DNA from: Ophiodon elongatus
Taxonomy: Eukaryota; Chordata; Actinopteri; Perciformes; Hexagrammidae
DNA length: 64,000 nucleotides
Reading direction: 5' to 3'
NCBI GenBank assembly: GCA_016806645.1
Contig: JACSYO010001326.1
Span: forward strand, 247,501-311,500
Part shown: positions 13,605-26,459 of the stretch, in pieces
How the letters are laid out: every line of letters begins with the position of its first letter
How positions within the stretch are numbered: position 1 is the first letter of the stretch
Program-made: the position numbers and the translations under genes
The notes under the pieces: generated by a model
Told to the model about the DNA's origin: nothing
Database searches by the model: none
What the model saw: only the letters and a program-made list of their open reading frames with translations

Positions 13605-13860
13605 CGTGCACCGATTTGGATTGTACCAAGATTTTATAGACGTCTATGGGAAAATGGCTCTACTTCTCTCTTGATTTATTCCCTCAGTAAACATTGTAAA
13701 CATGAGTTTATGTCTCAATCTCTAGTTTCAAGTCTTCTTCAATACAGCATGATGTTCATTTAGTAAATTATGGTCCATTTAGAGTCAAACAGACCATAAA
13801 GAGGGGGATGCTTTAGGGCGGGGCTACAAGGTGATTGACAGGTCGACACCAGAGACGTGT
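13605..13860 (+). mobile_element. family A dispersed element lacking the 73-bp module
   Basis: Shares its body with the 41.6-42.1 kb copy in opposite orientation (AAACATTGTAAACATGAGTT, the segment ending GGGCGGGGCTACAAGG, and GATTGACAGGT at the end). It lacks the CTCF-like module, so that module is an add-on to some copies. Confidence 0.8.
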
Positions 13861-14007
13861 ACGGCGTCTCACTCTACGTTATAATATAATAAGACGGTAA
13901 AAATAGTCTCAAAACGCTGGGAATCACAAGCCGGCCAGTCAGGGCGTGTTTACGAGTGAGGGAAGGCACATAAACAGTGTGTGGGCGCTGCACAGCGTCC
14001 TCACAGT

Positions 14008-14009
<2 letters not shown>

Positions 14010-14065
<56 letters not shown>
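14010..14065 (+). repeat. (TA)n microsatellite
   Basis: A TA run with one AAA interruption, followed by a short (TC)n block at 14082-14099. Confidence 0.95.
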
Positions 14066-15360
14066 GAGGTTCCCAAACTCCCTCTCTCTCTCTCTCTCAG
14101 AGAGAACCACGACTCCACCTTTGACCCTCGGCGCTGCTTCAGTCTTCTTCACTCTGCCACTTCCTGTATTTCTATTTATTTCTCCACCTCTTTATTCGTC
14201 TTTTATTCTGTCGCTTCAGTTCCCTTCAGTCCGGTTGATTTGTTTTTAACAGAAAGCAAAACGAAGTTAAAATACGACGTGGCGGTAACGTCTCCTCGAG
14301 TGTTTCCTGTAACGACTCACTTTGCTTCTTCCCGGACAGATTTGATTACACGTTGCGACCGCCGGAGAAACAGCTGCTCGATTGTCGTCATTTTTCCTGA
14401 ACGTAATCACATTTCTTTGCTCCGTGTTTACCGCTTCGTTTGAGTCGTTTTACCAGGAAAAAGAAAGAAGAAGAAAAAAAAAGGTGAATTTCTCAACATT
14501 CTGGAGATGTTTCATTGATTAAATCACCAGCAGCTGAGCAACGTTGCAACATCCAACAACCCGGACACACAGAAACCGTCGAGTCGACACAATCTCAAAT
14601 TGTTCTGGAAGAAATGTCGTCTCGGTTCTCGAACGCTCGTCGTTTTCCGTTTGAACTTTTCGAAGCCGCGCGATTTGACGCGTGACAAAGGAAAGAGCAC
14701 GTGCTTCGTCTTTTCAAAATAAAAGAGTCATTAATAATCAACATAACGCTCCCTTTGTTTCACTCAACGCCGTCAGGGATCTGACTGCTGCAGCTTCACT
14801 CCTTAACGAGCAACCATCAAACTATATCTGTATTTATTGTCCCCGACAGTATTTGTTTTAATAACTGGAATATAATCTGAATTACTCTGTACGGCACTTT
14901 GTTCATTTAACTAGACACGTTACCGGAGTCAGTCCTCGTGTCCCGTGTTTGATCATCTTCGGGATATAAACCTGGTTATTACGTCTCCCTGTGCTCGTGA
15001 TCAGACCTGTGTCCAGGTTCATCCTGGTTTCTGTTGAAGTACTCACAAGTACCCTGAAACTACCGACATGATCACATGCAGACAGACAGGAAGCGGATCA
15101 GAAGCTCATCCTGTGACTCTTCACAATCCTGGAACTTCCACAAAGTCACAGTCTCGCTTTGTGAGCCCAAAGAGTCAAATAAATGCTTTCAAATAAATAA
15201 ATGCTTTCAAACTGTGGAGGAAAATTAAATTGTTCAAATTATTAAATTATTCTGCCTGTTTTTCATCAATTTTCTCTATTTTCTTTTTTAAACGGCATAT
15301 AAGTGGTGTCAAATACCACTTAGTGCCTAAAGCAAATATTAAGGCTATGTTTTTTATTCT

Positions 15361-15475
<115 letters not shown>

Positions 15476-16188
15476 GCCTACAGACTGTTTTGTCTGGGAG
15501 ATAAAAATAAAGGATCTGGATCCGGGCTGAACAACATGGTGACATCCCTGAAGCAGAGAGTGGGAGGGATCATCATCATCTGGAGCCACAGAGAGAGAGA
15601 GACCGGAGCGTCCTGTACCTGAAGAGATCGGAGGTTTGATCCCCCCCCGACTGCACGGTATCGTACGTCTCGAGATCAAAGAGGTCACGACCTCTCTTGA
15701 CCTGTGAATGTTCATGAATGTTTCCTCTGCGTGAAGTGAGGAGACTAAAGCTCGGAGTGAGAGAGCTGCTTCTCTCTTTTCCTCGTTATCGTCTCTCTAC
15801 AACATGAAGACTCACGAAAACAAGTAGTAGTTTTGTTGCCTCATCCGAACTCAGTTGTTTCCCGTGAAGACGGAAGTTTGGGCTTCAAGTGTGTTGTTTG
15901 CTGTTTTTCTTCGAGGTCATATAAAACGTTCTACGTCAATTTCATCTCCGTGCGTTCAGGACAAAGATCGGTCCAGGATGTGTTTTGGCTAGCTTAGCAT
16001 GAAGCCTGCTAGCCTCCGCTTACATTTAGCATTCTTTGCCTACATGTTTGTCTTATTATTATTAATTGTTATTATTATTAATTATTATTATTATTATTTT
16101 TATTATAGCTCTTATTAAGAGGTTTGTTCATCGCCGACGACTCCTCCTGAGAACCAGACTTCATTCACTATTTGTGCTAAGCTAAACA

Positions 16189-16305
16189 CAGATATATATC
16201 TATATATAGAGATATATAGATATATATCTCTATATATATATATATATATATCTCTATATATCTATATATAGAGATATATATATATATATATCTATATATA
16301 TATAG

Positions 16306-16337
<32 letters not shown>

Positions 16338-16369
16338 CTATATATAGATATATAGATATAAATATATAT
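16189..16369 (+). repeat. TATATC/GATATA palindromic AT repeat
   Basis: About 180 bp of alternating TA with GA and TC steps spaced so that the segment is rich in inverted repeats (AGATATATATCT and similar). It is likely to extrude hairpins. Confidence 0.9.
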
Positions 16370-16674
16370 CCTTTCAGACCGCAGGAAAAATCAGCCGGAT
16401 CCCTCCAGGGCTTTCTTAGCATGACATAATACTTCAACAGTTCACGGCCCTGATTATATTTAAAGTAGGCCGGTGTTGCGTAACTCTGACAGCATGTCTG
16501 TTGTTGTTGGCTGAAAGCAGTCAGTCACGGTCACTCAACAATCTGGGGGAACATTTGCCACTCGGTGGATCCTTTTATCCAAACCGCCCGCCCAACACAA
16601 CGGGGACACACACCAACCAGCTCGTTCACGGTCTCACTTACCGTCTCCCCCCCGGGTGTGTGAGGACACGAGCC

Positions 16675-16783
16675 CAGAGAGAGAGAGAGAGAGAGGGAGA
16701 GAGGGAGAGAGGGAGAGAGAGAGAGAGGGAGAGAGAGAGAGAGAGAGAGAGAGGGAAGACAGAGAGAGAGAGAGAAGAGGGAG

Positions 16784-16824
<41 letters not shown>

Positions 16825-16853
16825 CGGAGAGAGAGAGAGAGAGAGAAAGAGAC

Positions 16854-16884
<31 letters not shown>

Positions 16885-16904
16885 CAGAGAGAGAGAGAGA
16901 GGGC

Positions 16905-16942
<38 letters not shown>

Positions 16943-17000
16943 CAGAGAGAGAGAGAGAGACAGAGAGAGAGAGGGAGAGAGAGAGAGAGAGAGAGAAGGG
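16675..17000 (+). repeat. (GA)n tract, about 325 bp
   Basis: Nearly pure GA with occasional G, A or C insertions, open in several frames on both strands; not coding. Confidence 0.96.
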
Positions 17001-17157
17001 AGGCCTGTGGAACACAAGACTTCCCAGAAAAAAAAAAGCAAACGTACAATGGCTCATTTGAAGCAGCACAGAAAAGTCACATTGTTGAGGATTACACAAC
17101 GGAGCGAGGAGGAGGTCATTTGATGCTATTGATGAGCAAATTGGGGAGTTGGAGGGA

Positions 17158-17179
17158 GGGGGGGGGGGGGGGGGGGGGG
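17158..17179 (+). repeat. poly(G) run
   Basis: Twenty-two consecutive G residues, about 160 bp after the GA tract. Confidence 0.95.
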
Positions 17180-17425
17180 CTCCGGTTTGCAAAAAGGAAT
17201 ATGGAAAAGTCTTTTTTTATTATTTTTTTCAGCCTGAAAGGAGCAAATGATGAAATCCCCGTCCTTCCTCCCTGCAGACAGAACATCCTCCCCAGCGTGA
17301 GGCGGAGCCTCTTTGAGGGGAGCGCCTGGAGGGAGGACCACGACAAATCATCTCTCTTCATCAGTAAGCCGGACTTAGATAATCCTGTCAACGCTTAGCA
17401 GGAAGACATTGAGACCCCCACCCCA

Positions 17426-17498
<73 letters not shown>
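17426..17498 (+). repeat. (CA)n microsatellite
   Basis: About 36 CA units. Confidence 0.96.
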
Positions 17499-17504
<6 letters not shown>

Positions 17505-17529
17505 AGACCAGGCCGTTAACAGATGAGGT

Positions 17530-18095
17530 TTCTGCCCCTTTTTTTAACCCCGAGCAGTTTCGCGGCGGGTTTATTTTTTGTGCTCCTGTCATGTTTTTCT
17601 CTCCGTGACCTCATTTTTCACGACAAAATAAAAAGTCCTGCTCCTCTCTGGAAGCAAAGAGAACTCAAACATGACTTCAGTGCAGAATAACACAATTATA
17701 ACGACATAAATCATAAAGAAAAGAAGAAGAAAAGTAGAATTTCCGTGATAATTTATTTTACAATAGTTGGCAAACATCCACGTCTGCGACGTGTTTCCAG
17801 GAAGCAACAAGTGTTCAACATGTAGAAAAGAAACGCAGCTCTACGTTCTATATATATTTAGCTATTTATATTTTTACAACGTCTCTTACAGCCTCTCCTC
17901 TCTGAGCTCAGCCGCCTGATGTTCAGTCAAAAGTTCTCAGATTTGTTGTCACGTGACTGTTGGTCTCAGGAGAATCCATCATGGCTTCATAGTCGCTCTG
18001 AGGAGCTCAGAATTTAATGTTTTTTACAGAATCCGTTTATAGTAAACGATTTATTCGGGGGGGGGGGGGTTAAATGAGACACGTAGAATAAAATG
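17530..18095 (+). repeat. dispersed repeat family D, copy 1
   Basis: Shares with 28825-29330 the pieces AACCCCGAGC, AGAGAACTCAAACAT, a GTTGTCACGTGAC or TCGTCACGTGACCG segment, and AGAATTTAATGTTTTTTACA. Non-coding. Confidence 0.75.
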
Positions 18096-18308
18096 TTTTT
18101 GATGAAATATTACAACTTTAAGCGTTTATGATGTTTTTTTACAGTTTCTGGCTGATGAACGCTGTCGTTTTGGGCGATTGTTTAAATAAAACATGCTTTT
18201 CATCCCATTCAGAGGCGTCCTGTTCTGCTGCAGCTCTCAGTGGTCATGTGAAGTTAGACGAGTGTTTCAAAACAGGAACAACGTTCTTCACAAGCCTCAG
18301 ATATAAAA

Positions 18309-18350
18309 CAAGAAGAAGAAGAAGAAGAAGAAGAAGAAGAGGAAGAAATA
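18309..18350 (+). repeat. (AAG)n microsatellite
   Basis: About 11 AAG units ending in AGGAAG. Confidence 0.9.
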
Positions 18351-19112
18351 CTGAAATAATCTGATTATTCACAAGTAGAAAACCATTAAATTATTTAAAT
18401 ATAAATGTTCAGGCTGCAATAATCAACCCTAACAAGTCAAAACTCTGAGTCTATATCTCGACTGGACATAAACATGCTTTGCTTTGTTAATATTTCAAAA
18501 GTCATGACTTTCTATTTTTTCAATTTTTTCTATATGTGAATTTGAAAACAACCAAAAAACTATTTATTTTTACCAAAAATGTAAAAGAAATATCAGCTGA
18601 CTAATTCATTATTTTTACTGAGAACAAAAAATGTTTTACTTGAGTCATTTTGACTGACCCTGAATATTTTTCAATTAATAACATTTAATTAATCTATTTT
18701 TGCTAATTTTGCTGGCATAGATGAGCAGAAAACATCCAATCGTCACGATATAATACAACTAAATTAAAGTTAAACTACAAAAATAAATGAGTTTCGAGAA
18801 CGCCACTCGGACCAGATGATTTAATATTTAGAGAAAGTTTCGGGTCAAAGTCGCTCTTGATTCTGTCGGACCGAGAAAACCTGATTCATGAAGTTACAAA
18901 CGGGGAGGAAATACGGAAATGAGAGGAAATAAAAGAGAGAGAATCTGTTACTAGATCAAGAATATATGAATATGTCTTTCAGTGTGAGAAACGTTGTTGA
19001 TAAAGTCGTAAAATTAAGTCCAAATTATGTAAATCAGTGTCGTGTTCATGTTCAATACTTCATGAAGTGTTTATAATGTTTTAATCCGGAACTCCGTTTG
19101 CTGTTGCAGGGT

Positions 19113-19144
19113 GTGACCTTGTGACCTTGTGACCTTGTGACCTT
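19113..19144 (+). repeat. four tandem GTGACCTT units (nuclear-receptor-like half-sites)
   Basis: Four exact 8-bp units. On the minus strand this reads AGGTCA half-sites in direct repeat with 2-bp spacing (DR2). Confidence 0.85.
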
Positions 19145-19839
19145 TCCCCCCCAAAAAAGAAGAAACGTTGTCAACACAACACGCTACTATTATTTTAAGA
19201 TGAATTGTAAACCAGCAGCTTTTTCTTTTTGCTGCAAAGTCATTTCCATGACTCCATAATCACGCGGAGACAGTTTCTCTTTGTCGGTGTCGTTGATTAC
19301 TCCGAGATAAATCCGCCCCCCGGACATGGAGCCCGGCCAACGGCATGAAAATGCAAATTAGGTTCATTCTCTGTTTTAAAAAAAAAAAAAAAGGTGTTAG
19401 CGCTTCTCTACAGAGTCAGATTTCAAGATTACAACCCTGAGATGAGAAAGAATACTCAACAAAAACAGCATTCTGTCGTTTAAACAGAGAGAACCTGAGG
19501 CCTGAAGGACGTTTAGTCTTTAGAAAACCATGAAAACGGAACAATTACGTTTTTACACGAGGACCAAAATACGACCAGAAACGTTGATACGCGAGCGTCA
19601 ACCGCCGCTTCTGGGTCAGCTGAGGAACCTTTAGCTGGTCCTGAACCAGTCTCAGTGTAGTCCTGGTCCTCTATAGACCTCAGTGTAGTCCTGGTCCTCT
19701 ATAGACCTCCATCAGTAACCAGACCACCAGAGAGAAGATGGTCTGGTTCTAGAGAGTTCTTCTTAAAGCTCCTCATCGGAGCCACCGGGCCGGATTCTGG
19801 TGAAACCAGATGACATCATGCAGGTTCACCAGGACCTCC

Positions 19840-20040
19840 TTCAGACCAGACTCCAGCAGAGACAGACCAGACTCCAGCAGAGACCAGTCCACCGTGGACA
19901 GACCCAGACTCCAGCAGAGACCAGTCCACCGTGGACAGACCCAGATCCAGCAGAGACCAGTCCACCGTGGACAGACCCAGATCCAAAAGAGACCAGTCCA
20001 CCGTGGACAGACCCAGATCCAGCAGGGTCCAGTCCACGTG
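19840..20040 (+). repeat. minisatellite, unit about 36 bp
   Basis: Five or so diverged units built on GACCAGTCCACCGTGGACAG and CCCAGATCCAGCAGA. Each contains the palindrome TCCACCGTGGA. Open frames on both strands are repeat translations. Confidence 0.9.
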
Positions 20041-20157
20041 GACTTTTTAGAGGGCAATAACTGCTTTTAATTATGTATCGTAAGCTTCTTACAGCTCATC
20101 ATGATTCCCTCTGTAACATCTAGTAGGTATATGTTTGATAATGCAGCACCATCAATA

Positions 20158-20222
20158 AGGGAGTGAACCCCTCACCCCGGGAGTGAACCCCTCACCCCGG
20201 GAGTGAACCCCTCACCCCGGTA
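20158..20222 (+). repeat. 21-bp tandem repeat, three copies
   Basis: GGGAGTGAACCCCTCACCCC, three exact or near-exact units. Confidence 0.9.
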
Positions 20223-20943
20223 GTGCCGTTGAGCAACACCCCACAGAGCCACAGAGGCCGTGAGCACCTGGGAGCCACCGAACAATGTGAGGGCGGGAGG
20301 AGGTTTCCGTTTGTCAAGTTCAGAGGCAGTTTTATTTACATATGTAAAAGACACCATCTGGAGCACTGTAAACCTCCAACGCCCCGCCGAGCCACACTTG
20401 GCTGCGCGCCAGACTCCCAACAGTCAGCTCCGGGGGTTCGATCCCATCCTTAATAGAGGTGAAGCGACATGGTTTGTATACAAAGAGGGAGGCCGAGGTC
20501 CAAGCTCTCCAGCGGTTCCTCCCACGTCGGCTTTTGGGGGGAAAAGAGGATCTCAGGGTCCAAGTGTGTCCTCGCTCCAGGACGGGCTTGTTTTTTAGCT
20601 TTTAGGAGGGTTCTTTAGGAGCCACACAGAGAATGTGAGTAAGATACGGTTAAGAGATTACCGCTAGTTTTAAATGCAGTTAACCCGCCGAACCCCAAAA
20701 GCCGCCGGCGGGATTGAAAAGCATGTTTTCACATTTTAAATTACACCGTTTATCAGAGCCAGAAGCTGTAAAAAAAAGTCATTATAGTCAGATGTTCATC
20801 TTTTAACGACGGTCCACATCATGTGCAACGAACGCTTCCGTTAGAAAAAGCAGCAAAATGAAGCTTAGAATTGTGAAATTTCAAACAAAAACATGTTATT
20901 CTGCTCATTTAAAGTCTCGCCCCGAATAAACCTTTTACTTTAA

Positions 20944-21146
20944 CCAGATCCTGTAAAAAACATTAAATTCTGAGCTCCCCAGAGCAACTAGGAGGCCATG
21001 ACTGTGTCACGTAGAGCCTCCTTTTAATTTGTTTTAATTGGTTACACTTCTGGAAACATGTTGAATAAAATCAATTATCAAAGAAATTCAACTTGCGTTT
21101 TTTTTCTTAAATTTAAAAAAAGAAAAACGTGGGGTTTAGAGGGTTA
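20944..21146 (-). repeat. dispersed repeat family D, shortened inverted copy
   Basis: The reverse complement of the family D 3' part (CTGTAAAAAACATTAAATTC at its left) and of its start (GGGTTTAGAGGGTTAA at its right). Internally deleted relative to the two forward copies. Confidence 0.6.
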
Positions 21147-23639
21147 ATGTACAAACAGGTTTGTGGGACGTTTTCTGTGTTTAGCTGTGAGTTTTTTTTT
21201 GTTTGTTTATGTTTTAGAAACAGGAGGTCTTAAAAATCTACATTTGAGTAAATATTTTGCAACCAAACGAAATTTGTTTACAGGATTTTCTATTTCATAA
21301 TGCATTTACTACTTGACATCTTTCCTTTACAGGGCCTGTATAAAAAGGTAATAAAGTAGTCCATAAACATGAGATATGAGTTTTCAGATAATTACAGCCC
21401 CTCCTCGGTAAGTGGAGGTTGCTTTACGGCGTCTTGCTTCCTGTCGGTACATTTTGTTTGAACGCCCGCTGGCGTTTCGGAGAATAACGCAACAAAAAGC
21501 GCGTCGAGCTTAAACGCCTTAACACAGCTTAAAGTGGTGAGAATGTTATATATTTAGTTTCCTAGTCCGTCTTCCAACGTTGTGTCAAACTTTCCACGAC
21601 AGTGTGCAGATGCTCCAGCTGTTATTTGGGCCGTTTTCTTTAAAAGCCAACCGTTGCATGACGTCCCGTTACAACCGTCTCTTTGTCCGCCGCGTGGTTC
21701 TCCTCTTGGGGAGGCGCTCGGTCCACGTAGTCCTGCAACTAATCTGCCGGGCAGCTTCTCCTGGCAGGCCCCCCCACCCCCCCCCACACACCCGCCCTTT
21801 TTGGATCTGCGCCGCTCAAGAGAGGTTTATCACCCCGACATGCCGGGAGACAAACGGAGCAGCCAAACCTCCGACGCCCCGGGGGCCTCCGACTCCGGCG
21901 GGCCGTCAGCGCATTGTTAACATTCGCGGCACAATGCTTCTCTTATGTCCGTCTCCTCTCGTCTCCCAGAGCCAGCAACGTTACAATCTCCAGGGAGGTT
22001 TCAACCAGTTTTTGGGGAATGTCTTTTAGGATGAGGGCAGTTTTTTCTGTTTTAGGGAAGATTCCAGGGATAAGCAGATGGAATTCATCACTTGTACTTG
22101 TTTTTGTGTGCAGACCGGCCTCTTTCTCCTGTGAGGTGTTAAAAACCTGCTTCAGAGTTTCAGAACGAGAAGTTCAGTTTTGTTACCTGCAACTATTTAG
22201 ACTTCTGTCTTTTGTAAACAGGTGTCACAATACTGGTTTTGGTCTTGAACCGCTCGGTGCAGGACGTTCGGGTACGAGACATCTTGTCGGTACTCCCCGT
22301 GACCTTGTGGAGAAATTAATTGCCCCGTATAAACAAGCATAAGCTACAAGCCCAGTTCAGGAATTATTAACAGCTCAGAGTCCAGAGACAGAATTTTAAT
22401 GTTTCTTAGAGTCTGCTGGATGTCTAAATACGTGACTAGCTTCATAAAAACGTAGCAATAAGAGTTGGGGGGCTATTTCTTATTGTTCAGAGGGGGGTTG
22501 CCAGTTAAAAGGCTTTTTCTTTGGGGACTCGAGTCTCACAGCAGTCCAAGTCCAAGTCAAGTCTAAAGTTGTTATTCTTGTGACTCGAGCCCGAGTCTCA
22601 AGTCTGTTTCATTAGAGGGCATCAGATTTCGATAGGCGTGCCTAATAAACCGGCCACACCACAGACCTGCTGATGCGAGTCTTTAAAAAGTCTTCATCTG
22701 TCCCGTTCTAATGGAGCCTATTCACACAGAGAGCACAAAGTCCGTCGGAGTCCTGCTCGAGGGCACTTCAGCAGGCCTCACTGGTTGTTCATTTATCTTC
22801 TTAAATCGCCTACAGAAACAAACTCTTCATTCCTGAGATCACGAGGGACGAGCTCGCTCCCGCTATGACCAAACCTGCCCTCAAACTACAAGCGAAATCA
22901 AATACTTTTTACATTTTCTTTTACTTTTTACTTCTTTTATTAGCTACTCTGCAAAGAATGTTTGAAGAAGAGGAAGAGTCCACGGGAAACGCCGGCATAC
23001 CTCTCGACAAGGCTACAGTGTTTAAAGGAACATGTTAAACCAGGCTGTGGGGGGGCGGGGGGGGGGGTCAGACACAGAGCCTCTATTGACCCGGGGATGC
23101 TGCAGGAGGAGGTTTCGCTTTGGTTTCAGATGGTTAAAAATAGAGTGTGCAGGTGCGAGGAAATAAAAAAGAAATAAAACTCTGATATGAGACGACGAAA
23201 TGCAGCGTAGATGGCATCAAAGGAAACCCAGAGAGGTCACGAAAAGATGCACGAACAACGAGCGAGGAGGATGAAACGAACTACGAGAGCGGACGCCGAT
23301 GGTGACGTTAGAGAAAAATATAAAATTGTAACCAGGCGGCCTTCGGGGGGCCAGACGCATGCAGAAGCTCCACTTCTCGTTCCTCCTCCGAGGATCTAAT
23401 AAAGCTGTGCTGTTTAAACGGATTAAGAGCCTCATTGTCCGATCCTTTAAGCCCGACGCGGGGCACAGTTCATCTCCCTCCGCCCCCCCCTCACCCAGGC
23501 GGGAGGAACTGTGTCACCCCGTGGGATTATTAATTGAGAGCATTTTGTTCACCAGGGAGCTCCAGACAGTTAAAAAAAAAAAAACGATGAACAACGGAGC
23601 TGGGAGGAAGTTTTGAATCTACATTAAAAAAAAATAACT

Positions 23640-23805
23640 CCAAAGATTTAACACATGAAGCTTTGGCTTCTATACAACCAGAGGAGTCGCCCCCTGGTGG
23701 TCAGGAGAGAGAATGCAGCTTTAACACATGAAGCTTTGACTTCTATACAACCAGAGGAGTCGCCCCCTGGTGGTCAGGAGAGAGAATGCAGCTTTGAGAC
23801 ATGAG
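23640..23805 (-). repeat. family A module, two copies, reverse orientation
   Basis: Two 73-bp units with TCGCCCCCTGGTGG at 23687-23700 and 23760-23773, the reverse complement of the 1.4-kb module. No larger family A body is recognisable here. Confidence 0.9.
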
Positions 23806-24683
23806 TTAATACCCACCATCATCAACACGGAGAAAAGGAAAAGGAGTCGAGAGGGATTCGAGGGGGTCACGGGGTCAAAGCTGGAGCTAACTGTTACAGC
23901 GAACACAAGCAGGATGGAGAGAGGAAACGCGACTAAAAGGCAAACATTTGTGTGTTTGAAAGTGTTTCCTCATCAGTTTCATTTATTTTCCCAGAGAAAG
24001 GGCAGGGGAGTTTTTTTTTATTTTGTTGCTCCCTTCACCTCTCGAGACCTCACTTTCTCCCCCTCGCAGCACGCCGGCTTCAGCGACAGGCAGGAAGTGT
24101 CAGAGAGGGAAGAAAACAGGCAGGAGAGGGCTGAAAGTGCCTGTCTGAGCGGCTTAATGATGCAATCTGCCAGAAACACCCCTTCTCCCTGCCTCTCTTC
24201 CCCGAATCTCCCGCCCCTCCTCGCTCCAGCGATGACATCACCTCCCGGAGAAGCAGCATGGCAGAGAACAGTTGCGTGGCTGCGAGCGGTCGTTGGCAGA
24301 AAAAAACTATTTCCAACGGCAGATACGTTACTTTAAGCTGTCGCAAATTTTTTCCAAGATTAGTGACTTCATGTGTTGCAAGAATTTTATGATGTAGGTT
24401 CATTGGCCATCACTGTAAGCGTGTCTGACATTTGAAAATGATATAAAGAGTTTACTTTGTGCAGAGAAATACGTCATTTCTAATGTCTAATGTTTCTTTA
24501 TTCCTGGTTGTGGAATTAAAGCGAGTCCTTTGAAGTTTCCTCGTCTGCAAGTCAATGGATTGTTTGAATGTGTTTTTGGTTAGATGTCTGAAATTAGGGC
24601 CGAGCTGAAGAGATTTTAATGTTTTGTTCCACATTATAAAATAGGTCAGTAAACACTCCTCTGGTGGATTTCGAAGCTTTTAC

Positions 24684-25745
24684 GTGTCCAGTCGCTGTAG
24701 CATTGACGAGTGTAGTCGCTGTAGCATTGACGAGTGTAGTCGCTGTAGCATTGACGAGTGTAGTCGTAGTAGCATTGACGAGTGTAGTCGCTGTAGCATT
24801 GACGAGTGTAGCATTGAGTGTAGTCGCTGTAGCATTGACGAGTGTAGTCGCTGTAGCATTGACGAGTGTAGTCGCAGTAGCATTGACGAGTGTAGCATTG
24901 AGTGTAGTCGCTGTAGCATTGACGAGTGTAGTCGCTGTAGCATTGACGAGTGTAGTCGTTGTAGCATTGACGAGTGTAGCATTGAGTGTAGTCGCTGTAG
25001 CATTGACGAGTGTAGTCGCTGTAGCATTGACGAGTGTAGTCGTAGTAGCATTGACGAGTGTAGCATTGAGTGTAGTCGCTGTAGCATTGACGAGTGTAGT
25101 CGCTGTAGCATTGACGAGTGTAGTCGCTGTAGCATTGACGAGTGTAGCATTGAGCGTAGTCGCTGTAGCATTGACGAGTGTAGTCGCTGTAGCATTGACG
25201 AGTGTAGTCGCTGTAGCATTGACGAGTGCCGCTGTAGCATTGACGAGTGTAGTCGCTGTAGCATTGACGAGTGTAGTCGCTGTAAGTGTAGTCGCTGTAG
25301 CATTGACGAGTGTAGTCGCTGTAGCATTGACGAGTGTAGTCGCTGTAGCATTGACGAGTGTAGCCGCTGTAGTATTGAGTGTAGTTGCTGTAGCATTGAC
25401 GAGTGTAGCCGCTGTAGCATTGAGTGTAGTCGCTGTAGCATTGACGAGTGTAGTCGCTGTAGCATTGACGAGTGTAGCCGCTGTAGTATTGAGTGTAGTC
25501 GCTGTAGCATTGACGAGTGTAGCCGCTGTAGCATTGACGAGTGTAGTCGCTGTAGCATTGACGAGTGTAGCCGCTGTAGCATTGACGAGTGTAGCCGCTG
25601 TAGCATTGAGTGTAGTCGCTGTAGCATTGACGAGTGTAGCCGCTGTAGCATTGACGAGTGTAGCCGCTGTAGCATTGACGAGTGTAGCCGCTGTAGCATT
25701 GACGAGTGTAGCCGCTGTAGCATTGACGAGTGTAGTCGTTGACGA
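24684..25745 (+). repeat. 24-bp minisatellite, about 45 units
   Basis: The main unit is TGTAGCATTGACGAG followed by TGTAGTCGC. Shorter variants of 12, 15 and 21 bp occur. The variants I checked differ by multiples of three, leaving four long open frames (two per strand). The predicted peptides are pure repeats (such as LTSVVAVA and CSIDECSR) with no known domain. Confidence 0.95.
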
Positions 25746-26054
25746 GCTGCCTTGGAGGACAGATGGGGAGTTACAGGGTTTAAATGCTCTTGTTGTCCAG
25801 AGAGTGAAATCTCCCACTCAGGCGGGATTAACCCTAGAGGGCCTCTCATGGCCGAGCTCATCAGGTCTGCAGTCTGGACGCCACCGACTCTCCTTCAGCA
25901 CGAAAACAAACAACTCCAGATATCAATCATTACCAATGACGAATACATCAGCATCGACTTCTCACATGGGAGAAGAACAGCCGTCTCCTGGAGGAAAGAC
26001 GTCCTCGGTTAGGATTTGCATAACGAACAAAATCATTTCGTTGGATACCTATGA

Positions 26055-26393
26055 ATTTTGTTTTGGCTCCCAATGAGCTCCCCAATGACATCAGGAAGTC
26101 TCTACATCTTCCGCCGCAAACTAAAAACACATCTCTTCAGACTATACCTGGAATAAAAAAATAAAAAATAAATAAAAACTAGTATGTGTATATATATATA
26201 TTGTAGTACTCTAGTAGCACTTAAATGTCTCTTACTTATAGCAGTTGGTAGTTTGGCTTTCTTGAGGAAGTGTACTTTCTTGATTCTTGTTGTTCTGGGT
26301 TTGAACTCTCATGGTTGAATCACTTATTGTAAGTCGCTTTGGATAAAAGCGTCTGCTAAATGAAATGTAATGTAATGTAATGTAATATAATAT
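26055..26393 (+). mobile_element. 3' end of an L2-type non-LTR retrotransposon
   Basis: The end of a reverse-transcriptase ORF remains as ELPNDIRKS, then after a frameshift FRRKLKTHLFRLYLE and a stop (26090-26156). It is followed by a 3' UTR with GTCGCTTTGGATAAAAGCG and a tail of TGTAA repeats, the hallmark of fish L2-clade elements. It is 5'-truncated, as usual for LINE insertions. Confidence 0.85.
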
Positions 26394-26459
26394 ATAGCTA
26401 CGAATGCTGGAAGAGACCAGCCTGGTGTTTTCCTACGAAAGTCCAGCAACACGAGTCAA

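Noticed and set aside
20435..20445. tRNA-like B-box GGTTCGATCCC
   Set aside because: No A-box or cloverleaf upstream; at best a decayed SINE promoter remnant.
24594..26076. Long open frames (352-470 codons) on both strands
   Set aside because: They are translations of the 24-bp minisatellite with no known domain, splice context or start context.
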